Source: a virus
Strand: one strand, 5' to 3'
Virus record (IMG/VR): IMGVR_UViG_3300024346_000078
Location: 1 to 56,896 of that record
Length of the DNA stretch: 56,896 nucleotides
Within the stretch, counting starts at the first letter, position 1; every line of letters begins with the position of its first letter. Both the position numbers and the translations under genes were made by a program. The notes under the pieces are model-generated. The model did not search any database and was not told the origin of the DNA. It saw only the letters and a program-made list of their open reading frames with translations. This document shows, piece after piece, positions 45,950-51,442 of this stretch.

Positions 45950-45970
45950 TTGTGGGGAGAAATCCCCACA
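45950..45970 (+). other. GAAA-loop hairpin after the VWA gene
   Basis: TGTGGGGAgaaaTCCCCACA, no T-run; third member of this hairpin type. Confidence 0.55.
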
Positions 45971-46083
45971 CTGCCAGTCACACTTTGGTCGGTGTGGCAG
46001 AGCGAGAAGAACTTACCTCCTTTCAATCAACTCGCTCCAGAAATGTCCACTCGTTCAGAAATGAATGGGTGGACATTTGTGTA

Positions 46084-46380
46084 TCACTTCTTAATTTTTG
46101 TGTCGCCTATCGTCACCTTGTCAAACGCACGAGCGAAGAGCAGTGCGAGAGAAAGCAGGATTGCATCACCAGTGCTCACAGAATCGATATCAAGAATGTG
46201 TGCCACCATCGTGACAAGACTTGTCCATACAGTAACGAGCAACACGAAGCCCATCACACCCTGCACAGATTTTGTAATCGCTGTAGCGCGTTCTGCGCTC
46301 ATTTTATTGTTTTCTGTTACGGCTGGGATACGAAACTTACTTTCACTGTTTCCAATTTGTGGATTTTTCCATTCAGTCAT
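46084..46380 (-). CDS. Membrane protein in the SOS-controlled pair
   Basis: 98 aa starting MTEWKNPQIGNS; it overlaps the upstream gene by 8 nt. Two hydrophobic helices: GVMGFVLLVTVWTSLVTMVAHIL and GDAILLSLALLFARAF, with a basic tail DTKIKK. Two-helix proteins of this size resemble holins or membrane toxins. Under the SOS boxes at 46764-46818 through its partner. Confidence 0.65.
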   Translation of the reverse strand: MTEWKNPQIGNSESKFRIPAVTENNKMSAERATAITKSVQGVMGFVLLVTVWTSLVTMVAHILDIDSVSTGDAILLSLALLFARAFDKVTIGDTKIKK

Positions 46381-46759
46381 TGCATAAATCTTTCGTAATC
46401 TGGTGGACACGCTGGCGTGAGATATTGAACTCGTCTGCAATCGTTTGCAGGCTCGCACCATCGTTGCGAAGTTTCACAATCTCTGCATCACGCTGTGTAT
46501 CGATGGCTGGCCCTGGATTCAGTTTCCACGACCATCCCTGAAGTGACTGGAGAAGGTTTGTGCGTGTCTCGCTCAGCAGACCTGCACGGTTGCGTTGCCT
46601 CATGTAGCCGACCCATGCGCCGAGCGGAATGGTTGTGTCTTTGTGAAGTTCCACATGGCTTGATGGTACGAGGGCGTTGCCTGTTCTGGCAACATACTGC
46701 TGGAGGGCATCGAAGTGATTTGCCCACCTATCTGAATTGGGGATTTTTACTTGCGTCAT
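46373..46759 (-). CDS. Helicase-associated-domain plus HTH protein under SOS boxes
   Basis: 128 aa. The first 75 residues match the bacterial helicase-associated (HA) domain: RWANHFDALQQYVARTGNALVP, then PLGAWVGYMRQRNRAGLLS, then LLQSLQGWSWKL. The C-terminal 40 residues are a helix-turn-helix: AEIVKLRNDGASLQTIADEFNISRQRVHQITKDL. Such HA-HTH proteins are likely DNA-binding factors. Two LexA-type boxes lie in its promoter, so the gene pair probably responds to DNA damage. It stands against the direction of all neighbours. Confidence 0.8.
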   Translation of the reverse strand: MTQVKIPNSDRWANHFDALQQYVARTGNALVPSSHVELHKDTTIPLGAWVGYMRQRNRAGLLSETRTNLLQSLQGWSWKLNPGPAIDTQRDAEIVKLRNDGASLQTIADEFNISRQRVHQITKDLCND

Positions 46760-46763
46760 GACA

Positions 46764-46777
46764 CGAACACTAGTTCG
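46764..46777. promoter_or_regulatory. LexA (SOS) box 1
   Basis: CGAACACTAGTTCG, 5 nt upstream of the ATG at 46759; extended to ACGAAC ... GTTCGT. Confidence 0.7.
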
Positions 46778-46804
46778 TATAACCCTGTCATGTCTTGCAA
46801 TCTA

Positions 46805-46818
46805 CGAACATTTGTTCG
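46805..46818. promoter_or_regulatory. LexA (SOS) box 2
   Basis: CGAACATTTGTTCG, 41 nt from box 1 (start to start), about four helical turns. Confidence 0.7.
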
Positions 46819-46898
46819 CAAGCCCCGCTGCGGGGATTTCGTTGCGCAGCGGCGGGACTCGCGGGAGCGCGGGAGCGTCACGCAACTCACCCAATCAT

Positions 46899-46915
46899 CT
46901 ACGGTGGCGGAAAGC
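46899..46915 (+). repeat. Dispersed repeat copy 4
   Basis: CTACGGTGGCGGAAAGC. Confidence 0.7.
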
Positions 46916-46972
46916 GGGGACAGTGAGACACTTTTTGTCTTTTTGTCTCATATAAATCTTTCTGATAAATAC

Positions 46973-47001
46973 TTGACAATGTTGCACCCCGTTGATATAG
47001 T
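46973..47001 (+). promoter_or_regulatory. ACACCC-family promoter with leaderless mini-ORF
   Basis: TTGACA, spacer ATGTTGCACCCCGTTGA, TATAGT, 6 nt, ATG-AGT-TGT-TGA. ATATAAATCTTTCTGAT precedes the -35. Confidence 0.75.
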
Positions 47002-47041
47002 GATTCCATGAGTTGTTGACCAACGACTCTTTATCTAATAA

Positions 47042-47070
47042 ATAACTATGTAACACCCCCTTGATATATT
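47042..47070 (+). promoter_or_regulatory. ACACCC-family promoter
   Basis: ATAACT, spacer ATGTAACACCCCCTTGA, TATATT, then GGGGGCAT; CCCCC and GGGGG flank the -10. Confidence 0.75.
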
Positions 47071-47098
47071 GGGGGCATACAGAAAGAAGGAACCCCAC

Positions 47099-47512
47099 AT
47101 GGGATACTCAGCAAAAGCAATCAGTCATCCAGAGATTCGCATTCCCCGAGAAAAGGCAAAGCAGTTTCTAGACGAACTACAATTTCACGAACCAAAAGTC
47201 GGGCACATCTCATGGTGCACACTGGTGGACTCATACATTGTCGCTCACGGCGACCTCTCATACGCATCAGCGAGCATGATGGAAGATTACGGCTTCATCA
47301 CCCGTGTCAACCACGAAACACACGATGTCATCCTCTCAGACTGGGGCGGTGACAAAATCGGCTCCTCATGGGACATCGTATGGGAAGCGTTAGCAGTCAC
47401 AGTTGACCCAACCATCCACACACTATGGCATATGGTCGGAGAAGACGACGAGCAGTGGATACAGAGTCTCCACCAAGGCATCTCCCACGGCTACAGCGTC
47501 GTACCCGCATAA
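47099..47512 (+). CDS. Unknown protein
   Basis: 137 aa from ATG 47099 behind GAAAGAAGGAACCCC. REKAKQFLDELQFHEPKVGHISWCTLVDSYIV with later strands (ETHDVILSDWGGDKIGSSWDIVWEALAVTV) suggests an alpha/beta fold. Paralogy with the gene at 47900 is possible (both end a domain with D-I-hydrophobic pattern) but weak. Confidence 0.65.
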   Translation: MGYSAKAISHPEIRIPREKAKQFLDELQFHEPKVGHISWCTLVDSYIVAHGDLSYASASMMEDYGFITRVNHETHDVILSDWGGDKIGSSWDIVWEALAVTVDPTIHTLWHMVGEDDEQWIQSLHQGISHGYSVVPA

Positions 47513-47537
47513 CCCTGATACACCCCCTTGATATATT
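47509..47537 (+). promoter_or_regulatory. ACACCC-family promoter
   Basis: Spacer CTGATACACCCCCTTGA, -10 TATATT; starts in the stop codon of the previous gene. Confidence 0.7.
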
Positions 47538-47568
47538 TATCGCATCAACCAAAACAAAGGAGTCAGAA

Positions 47569-47841
47569 ATGACAAACAAACAATATTCACAAATCGAGTG
47601 CTCAATCTTCTACCACGACGACGGGCGTGACTCCCTAGCGGATGTCGTTATCAAGTTCGGTGAAGAAACTCACGAAGACGACTCAGTGTTCTATTACATG
47701 AACGAAGAAGAACTTGGATTACTTCTCAAAGCGCAAGAGGAACTGCGAGACACTTTCAGCATCGCTGGTACTGAATGGGGCATTGACCTCTGTGAAGACT
47801 ACGAGATGGTTTCATTCATCTCCACTGGTGTGTCAATTTGA
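47569..47841 (+). CDS. Small acidic protein
   Basis: 90 aa behind AAAGGAG. FYHDDGRDSLADVVIKFGEETHEDDSVFYYMNEEELGLLLKAQEELRD: beta strands then an acidic helix. No family recognised. Confidence 0.65.
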   Translation: MTNKQYSQIECSIFYHDDGRDSLADVVIKFGEETHEDDSVFYYMNEEELGLLLKAQEELRDTFSIAGTEWGIDLCEDYEMVSFISTGVSI

Positions 47842-47866
47842 CATACCGCCCGACACATACTACAAT
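47838..47866 (+). promoter_or_regulatory. Promoter, ACACCC-poor variant
   Basis: TTGACA, spacer TACCGCCCGACACATAC, TACAAT. Overlaps the previous stop; spacer has CACAT in place of ACACCC. Confidence 0.65.
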
Positions 47867-47899
47867 GTGTCACATACCTACTAAACCTAAAAGGAAATC

Positions 47900-48247
47900 A
47901 TGACAGAACTACTATTTGATGTTGAGTCGGCTCACCCCGACTACACACCTAACATCGTGGATTACGACCACGCAACCGTATTGTTCGGTGCAATCATCGG
48001 GCACTACTCATTCACAATCAAGCAAGGAACAGACGACTCCGCATACCTGAACTGGAATGACGGCGTTGCTAACGAGTGGACAGAGCATTACCCCTCACTC
48101 ACTTACGCAATCGGTCGTCTTGCTACATTGCAGGCGTGTGCAGAAAGCAACTTTGAAAAGGGCTTTACCCTAACCCCCAAGGGTTTCGTGTCACACTTTG
48201 ACAAGTTCTTAGATATTGCGATGACTCCGTATGGAGGTGCGTCATGA
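47900..48247 (+). CDS. Unknown protein
   Basis: 115 aa behind AAAAGGAAATC. ATVLFGAIIGHYSFTIKQGTDDSAYLNWNDGVANEWTEHYPSLTYAIGRLATL: an alpha/beta sheet protein common in small phage genes. ATGA overlap with the next gene. Confidence 0.65.
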   Translation: MTELLFDVESAHPDYTPNIVDYDHATVLFGAIIGHYSFTIKQGTDDSAYLNWNDGVANEWTEHYPSLTYAIGRLATLQACAESNFEKGFTLTPKGFVSHFDKFLDIAMTPYGGAS

Positions 48248-48681
48248 GCAAACTAATCATTGACACACAGACGGGGACAATTCTCAATATTGAGCATTGT
48301 TATATTGTTGAAGCGAGAGAACTAAGTGAAGACGACTTCACTTGCAGTGAACTTCAAGAAGTAGCAGACCGTGCAGGTATCTCCATCCAAGAGATGGGTA
48401 GGAATACTGGCTGGGGAGACAACAAGTACTCCTACGCAGTCTCATACTCACCTAAATCTATCCGAGATGAATGCGAGTCGTTCATTGACGGTGGTATCTA
48501 CGACGAGACAGACCGTGAATGGCACGCAGTGAAATGGGTGCTTGATATGGCAACACAAGAACAGATAGAAAATCTCTCTAAGTGGATTATGTCCAACGAA
48601 GGCGTATGGAATGAGTACCGTTCAAATCTAATGGAAACACTTATGTTTGTGTACGCAGAAGAAACAAAGGAAAAGGTATGA
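48244..48681 (+). CDS. Unknown protein
   Basis: 145 aa, ATGA overlap upstream and downstream. DTQTGTILNIEHCYIVEARELSEDDFTCSELQEVADRAGISIQEM suggests strand, helix pattern. Acidic with Trp-rich C-terminus. Middle of a four-gene coupled set (47900-49033). Confidence 0.65.
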   Translation: MSKLIIDTQTGTILNIEHCYIVEARELSEDDFTCSELQEVADRAGISIQEMGRNTGWGDNKYSYAVSYSPKSIRDECESFIDGGIYDETDREWHAVKWVLDMATQEQIENLSKWIMSNEGVWNEYRSNLMETLMFVYAEETKEKV

Positions 48682-48824
48682 GCATTAGTGGCTTTATTGT
48701 CTTAGACAAAACAACAGGAGAACGCTTAGCAACACTTCCATTGACTATCCCTATCGGAGACACAGTAGAAGGTTTCGAAAGGGCTGGTTACGAAGTGACT
48801 TGGACTTGGACGGAATCAGAATGA
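48678..48824 (+). CDS. 48-residue protein
   Basis: ATG 48678 overlaps the previous stop (ATGA). MSISGFIVLDKTTGERLATL then PLTIPIGDTVEGFERAGYEV: a small beta fold with no known family. Its stop overlaps the next ATG by 4 nt. Confidence 0.6.
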   Translation: MSISGFIVLDKTTGERLATLPLTIPIGDTVEGFERAGYEVTWTWTESE

Positions 48825-49033
48825 AAGTTTCACAACTAATAGAAATCATGAACACACTTCCACCAGAAACAGAAATCTGTGCACTGTGGTGGGAGCGTGA
48901 AACCTTTGATGATGTCAACGAACCAATTACGGATGAGTGTTGGGCAAAAGTCTGCAACGACTTCGACAACTGGGACGACGCAGGAGCGAATATCACAGAC
49001 TGGGTTGCTGACGCAGTGATTGACAACAGTTGA
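48821..49033 (+). CDS. Small acidic protein
   Basis: 70 aa from ATG 48821 (ATGA overlap); the frame start at 48800 is inside the previous gene. MKVSQLIEIMNTLPPETEIC then ALWWERETFDDVNEPITDECW: the pattern SQLIEIMNTLPPETEI recurs in bacterial and phage small proteins of unknown role. Confidence 0.65.
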   Translation: MKVSQLIEIMNTLPPETEICALWWERETFDDVNEPITDECWAKVCNDFDNWDDAGANITDWVADAVIDNS

Positions 49034-49058
49034 CAAATAAACGCAGGAGTGTTATACT
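49030..49058 (+). promoter_or_regulatory. Promoter with near-leaderless short ORF
   Basis: TTGACA, 17-nt spacer, TATACT; a GTG nine nt later opens a 19-codon frame (49068-49127). AGGAGTGTTATACTCCT across the -10 is a 7-bp palindrome. Confidence 0.55.
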
Positions 49059-49211
49059 CCTTGCCTAGTGACAGAACCCCAAACATCACCGTCGCACTTC
49101 ATTGTAAGGAGATATACGGGGGTCTGAAAAGAACTACTTACCGACGGCAATGGCGATAGCCAACGGCAAAGAGTTCGTTTCACTTTTATCTACTAAACAA
49201 AAAAGGAATCT

Positions 49212-49454
49212 GTGGAAACACTAAAACACATAGAACACTTTGACCCCACCATCAGAGGACTCGCAGGCAAAACAGTCAAGCGGGTTCGTCATATGATTGA
49301 GGAAGAAGTCAAAGGAATGGGCTGGTATCAAAACCCGCACAACAACGCTTATGTGAACACAATCGTAATTGAGTTCACCGACAACACATACGCAATCGTC
49401 AGTTCAGACCAAGAAGGCAACGACGCAGGACATCTCATAGTGGAGGACTACTAA
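49212..49454 (+). CDS. Small protein, unknown
   Basis: 80 aa, GTG start behind AAAAAGGAATC. KHIEHFDPTIRGLAGKTVKRVRHMIEEE, then NTIVIEFTDNTYAIVSSDQEGNDAGHLIVEDY: beta-rich end as in metal-free OB-like small proteins. TAATG overlap with the next. Confidence 0.65.
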   Translation: METLKHIEHFDPTIRGLAGKTVKRVRHMIEEEVKGMGWYQNPHNNAYVNTIVIEFTDNTYAIVSSDQEGNDAGHLIVEDY

Positions 49455-49558
49455 TGAAGTTACTAAAACTTATCCGAAACATCCGAAGGAAACGCTCAAT
49501 GAAGCGACACCCCTCTTACATCCAACACGGTGGCGGAAAGCCCGCACAAATTGCGTAA
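49454..49558 (+). CDS. 34-residue basic protein carrying the dispersed repeat
   Basis: ATG 49454 (TAATG overlap). MKLLKLIRNIRRKRSMKRHP then SYIQHGGGKPAQIA: a basic helix, then a tail whose GGGKP is encoded by the repeat at 49527. The repeat may have created this C-terminus. Confidence 0.5.
   Translation: MKLLKLIRNIRRKRSMKRHPSYIQHGGGKPAQIA
49527..49541 (+). repeat. Dispersed repeat copy 5
   Basis: ACGGTGGCGGAAAGC, inside the 34-residue frame. Confidence 0.7.
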
Positions 49559-49580
49559 AGCGCACAAAACCCGCTACACT
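49551..49580 (+). promoter_or_regulatory. Promoter of the zinc-ribbon gene at 49616
   Basis: TTGCGT, 18-nt spacer, TACACT. Confidence 0.5.
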
Positions 49581-49615
49581 GTCATAAATAAACAACTAAA
49601 TAGAAAGTAAGGACT

Positions 49616-49831
49616 ATGAAAGTTCCCCTCATCTGTCCACGGTGCGACACGCACAACTGGATACCAAACAACAACCAACCCGCAGAATACTGCGGAGCAA
49701 TCTCACGAGCAGACAATAAAACAGAAATCTGCTCAGCGTGCGGAGTCGACGAAGCAATGAAAGACTTCCAAGATGGCGGTTGTGAACCAATCAGCGCGTG
49801 GCCAGTGGCTATCGCTTATTCATCTCACTAG
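49616..49831 (+). CDS. Zinc-ribbon protein
   Basis: 71 aa behind AAGTAAGG. CPRCDTHNW ... YCGAIS ... ICSACGVDEA: two CxxC knuckles of a zinc ribbon. Function unknown. Its TAG stop overlaps the GTG of the next gene (TAGTG). Confidence 0.7.
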   Translation: MKVPLICPRCDTHNWIPNNNQPAEYCGAISRADNKTEICSACGVDEAMKDFQDGGCEPISAWPVAIAYSSH

Positions 49832-50046
49832 TGAAGACGCTAACGCGTAAGCAACTAGAAAACCATCTATTCGTTATTGAGTACCCACCGTTTGATGCGG
49901 ACTGGGTGCCAGTAGCAATAGAAGCATTCAAAGCAGTGGAATCTGGGAAACCAGACGAGTGGATAGCAATACCACCCGAGAACCACGAAATGACTGCATC
50001 GGATATTCTAGAGTTCATGCACATAGCCCAATACAGGTTTGTTTAA
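49831..50046 (+). CDS. Small protein, unknown
   Basis: 71 aa; the GTG at 49831 (TAGTG overlap) is preferred to an upstream GTG at 49798. MKTLTRKQLENHLFVIEYPP then DWVPVAIEAFKAVESGKPDEWIAIPPENHEMTASDILEFMHIAQ: helical. No family recognised. Confidence 0.6.
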   Translation: MKTLTRKQLENHLFVIEYPPFDADWVPVAIEAFKAVESGKPDEWIAIPPENHEMTASDILEFMHIAQYRFV

Positions 50047-50062
50047 ATCTGTATTACAACAA

Positions 50063-50079
50063 CTACGGTGGCGGAAAGC
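50063..50079 (+). repeat. Dispersed repeat copy 6
   Basis: CTACGGTGGCGGAAAGC, intergenic, 28 nt before the next start. Confidence 0.7.
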
Positions 50080-50106
50080 CAGCGTAACTAGACGAAAGTA
50101 AACAAA

Positions 50107-50439
50107 ATGACAAAATTCACCGACGAAGAACTAAAAATCTGGATGGGACAAGACGACAGCGACGATGTACTCCTGCGTTTCGTCAACCAAGAAGACGGAT
50201 ATAAAGTAACCGTCGTTACCTACGACGATGCAGACGAAGACATTTCATGTGTTCAAATGGCGCAAGACGAAATCATTGTCATTATCAATGGCGACTTCGT
50301 ACAGCGCACAATCAACGAAGCGCAAGAAACCCACGGCGACCGTCTCAGTCACCATGCGGCTGGAGCAATCGGATTCTCCGCAATTGTCGTAATGGCAATG
50401 GAAGCGGCTCAAGAGAAATTCGAAGACTCAGACCACTAA
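50107..50439 (+). CDS. Acidic protein, unknown
   Basis: 110 aa behind GAAAGTAAACAAA. DDSDDVLLRFVNQEDGYKVTVVTYDDADEDIS, then IVIINGDFVQRTINEAQETHGDRLSHHAAGAIGFSAIVVMAMEAAQE. Beta strands then a helical end. No family recognised. Confidence 0.65.
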   Translation: MTKFTDEELKIWMGQDDSDDVLLRFVNQEDGYKVTVVTYDDADEDISCVQMAQDEIIVIINGDFVQRTINEAQETHGDRLSHHAAGAIGFSAIVVMAMEAAQEKFEDSDH

Positions 50440-50441
50440 CC

Positions 50442-50475
50442 CTTTACCCGTACATGTTAAAGGTGTACGGTAAAG
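50442..50475 (+). promoter_or_regulatory. 12-bp hairpin directly before a start codon
   Basis: CTTTACCCGTACA and TGTACGGTAAAG pair (one bulged C), 9-nt loop with TTAAAGG, then CC-ATG. It may control translation of the Nmad1-like gene, or be a weak terminator. Confidence 0.5.
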
Positions 50476-50477
50476 CC

Positions 50478-51020
50478 ATGACAACTTGGCAAGAATCCGC
50501 ACGCGACGCACTGACAGAAATCTACGCTGTCCCAACAACAAGCGGAACACTACCGCTATTACGGATATTGTTAGATACCATGATTGACAAGGCATACATT
50601 AGTGACGGTGGCGGAAAGCCAGAGCAAGAGGCTGTAGCCAACTACTGGGGACATCTCGGAAAAGTTGCTTTAGAAGTAAACACCGACAAAGCCGCAATGG
50701 AATTTGAAACAGTCCTCGCAGTACTCATACGCAAACAACGCGATTACGGTCACGAAAACATCCGTCGCTTCGGACGGCAAGGACTCATGGTGCGAATGCA
50801 CGACAAAATCGCTCGTTTAGAAAACCTTTACACCCGCGCCGCAGCGCCAAGTAACGAATCAATCGCAGACAACCTGCTAGATGTCGTCGGCTACTCAGCA
50901 ATCGGAATCATGTGGGAACGCGAAACATTCCTAAACCCATTAGCCCCGCTCAACCCAGAGTTGCATCAACCAAGGCAACCTGTAAGCCCCGCACCCCGTT
51001 CAATCCGATTTCCAAAGTGA
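50478..51020 (+). CDS. Nmad1/DUF1599-like nucleotide modification protein
   Basis: 180 aa from ATG 50478; the longer frame to 50247 runs through the previous gene. The core AAMEFETVLAVLIRKQRDYGHENIRRFGRQGLMVRMHDKIARLENL and ESIADNLLDVVGYSAIGIM is the all-helical Nmad1/MazG-like pattern (KQxDYG, HDKxxRL, DxxxDxxGY), predicted to act on modified nucleotides. Copy 7 of the dispersed repeat lies in frame at residues 43-47 (DGGGKP), as if inserted into the N-terminus. Confidence 0.8.
   Translation: MTTWQESARDALTEIYAVPTTSGTLPLLRILLDTMIDKAYISDGGGKPEQEAVANYWGHLGKVALEVNTDKAAMEFETVLAVLIRKQRDYGHENIRRFGRQGLMVRMHDKIARLENLYTRAAAPSNESIADNLLDVVGYSAIGIMWERETFLNPLAPLNPELHQPRQPVSPAPRSIRFPK
50605..50619 (+). 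repeat. Dispersed repeat copy 7, inside a coding region
   Basis: ACGGTGGCGGAAAGC, read as D-G-G-G-K-P in the Nmad1-like gene. Confidence 0.75.
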
Positions 51021-51153
51021 CAGTCCCGCAGCGGGGATATTACAGACAGTCGCAGATAACTTTGCGAAAGGTGTTGCTTTTACCGCGGGGCTCCTGCTAC
51101 TCTAACTAACTCATAGCCACTGCAGTCCCAAAGGTCTACGGTGGCGGAAACAA
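51021..51153. other. Intergenic: GC-rich hairpin repeat and dispersed repeat
   Basis: AGTCCCGC (51022) and GCGGGGCT (51085) form the hairpin repeat; CTACGGTGGCGGAAAC (51136-51151) is copy 8 of the dispersed repeat, 3 nt before an ATG. Confidence 0.6.
51136..51151 (+). repeat. Dispersed repeat copy 8 (variant)
   Basis: CTACGGTGGCGGAAAC; GGCGGAAA could serve as a ribosome site for the ATG at 51154. Confidence 0.6.
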
Positions 51154-51363
51154 ATGCTGCAGCACTCGGCTTCGTTCTCCTTTTGTAAAAAACAAAAAGG
51201 CAGCGGTCGCCTGGACTTTTTCTGGATAGATTCTAGTAAAGGTTCCCCCAGACCCCCTCCAAAGAGTGGGATTACTGGTTATAACTTATTCCATGTTTTA
51301 ATTACTTGGAATAAATCCTTGAACCTTTGGTATCAAGTTGAACCAGGCCAACCTGGTAGATGA
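51154..51363 (+). CDS. Doubtful small protein in a hairpin-rich region
   Basis: 69-aa frame. KKQKGSGRLDFFWIDSS ... GITGYNLFHVLITWNKSL ... EPGQPGR reads like protein, but codon use is T-rich and unlike the neighbours, and the DNA holds at least four inverted repeats. It may be a foreign gene fragment or chance frame over a structured RNA. Confidence 0.3.
   Translation: MLQHSASFSFCKKQKGSGRLDFFWIDSSKGSPRPPPKSGITGYNLFHVLITWNKSLNLWYQVEPGQPGR
51178..51362. other. Cluster of inverted repeats
   Basis: CCTTTTGT/ACAAAAAGG (about 51179), TTATTCCA/TGGAATAA (about 51287), CTTGA/TCAAG and ACCAGG-ccaa-CCTGGT (about 51343). Could be a structured RNA, attachment site or replication signal. Confidence 0.4.
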
Positions 51364-51407
51364 TTAGAAAAATGACTTTCTTTACGCTTTTCCGCGAAAC
51401 ACTGGAT

Positions 51408-51436
51408 TTGACTTTACTGAAACTAACTGCTAGAGT
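51408..51436 (+). promoter_or_regulatory. Leaderless promoter
   Basis: TTGACT, 17-nt spacer, TAGAGT, GAACAC, ATG. Confidence 0.75.
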
Positions 51437-51442
51437 GAACAC

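Larger units (their letters stand above)
46760..47098. other. Non-coding control region: SOS boxes, repeats, promoters
   Basis: No gene in 339 nt. In order: two SOS boxes (46764, 46805), GC-rich hairpin repeat in reversed orientation (AGCCCCGC 46821 to GCGGGACT 46852), dispersed repeat (46899), ATAAATCT element with promoter (46973-47001), a leaderless three-codon ORF (47008-47019) and a second promoter (47042-47070). Confidence 0.65.

Noticed and set aside
45947-46398. Two plus-strand frames of about 147 residues after the VWA gene
   Set aside because: They lie opposite the membrane protein at 46084-46380, whose start overlap with the HTH gene and membrane helices are much more convincing.
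49150-49224. 24-residue frame (MAIANGKEF) before the gene at 49212
   Set aside because: Too short, no clear ribosome site, and overlaps the supported GTG start; could still be a leader peptide.
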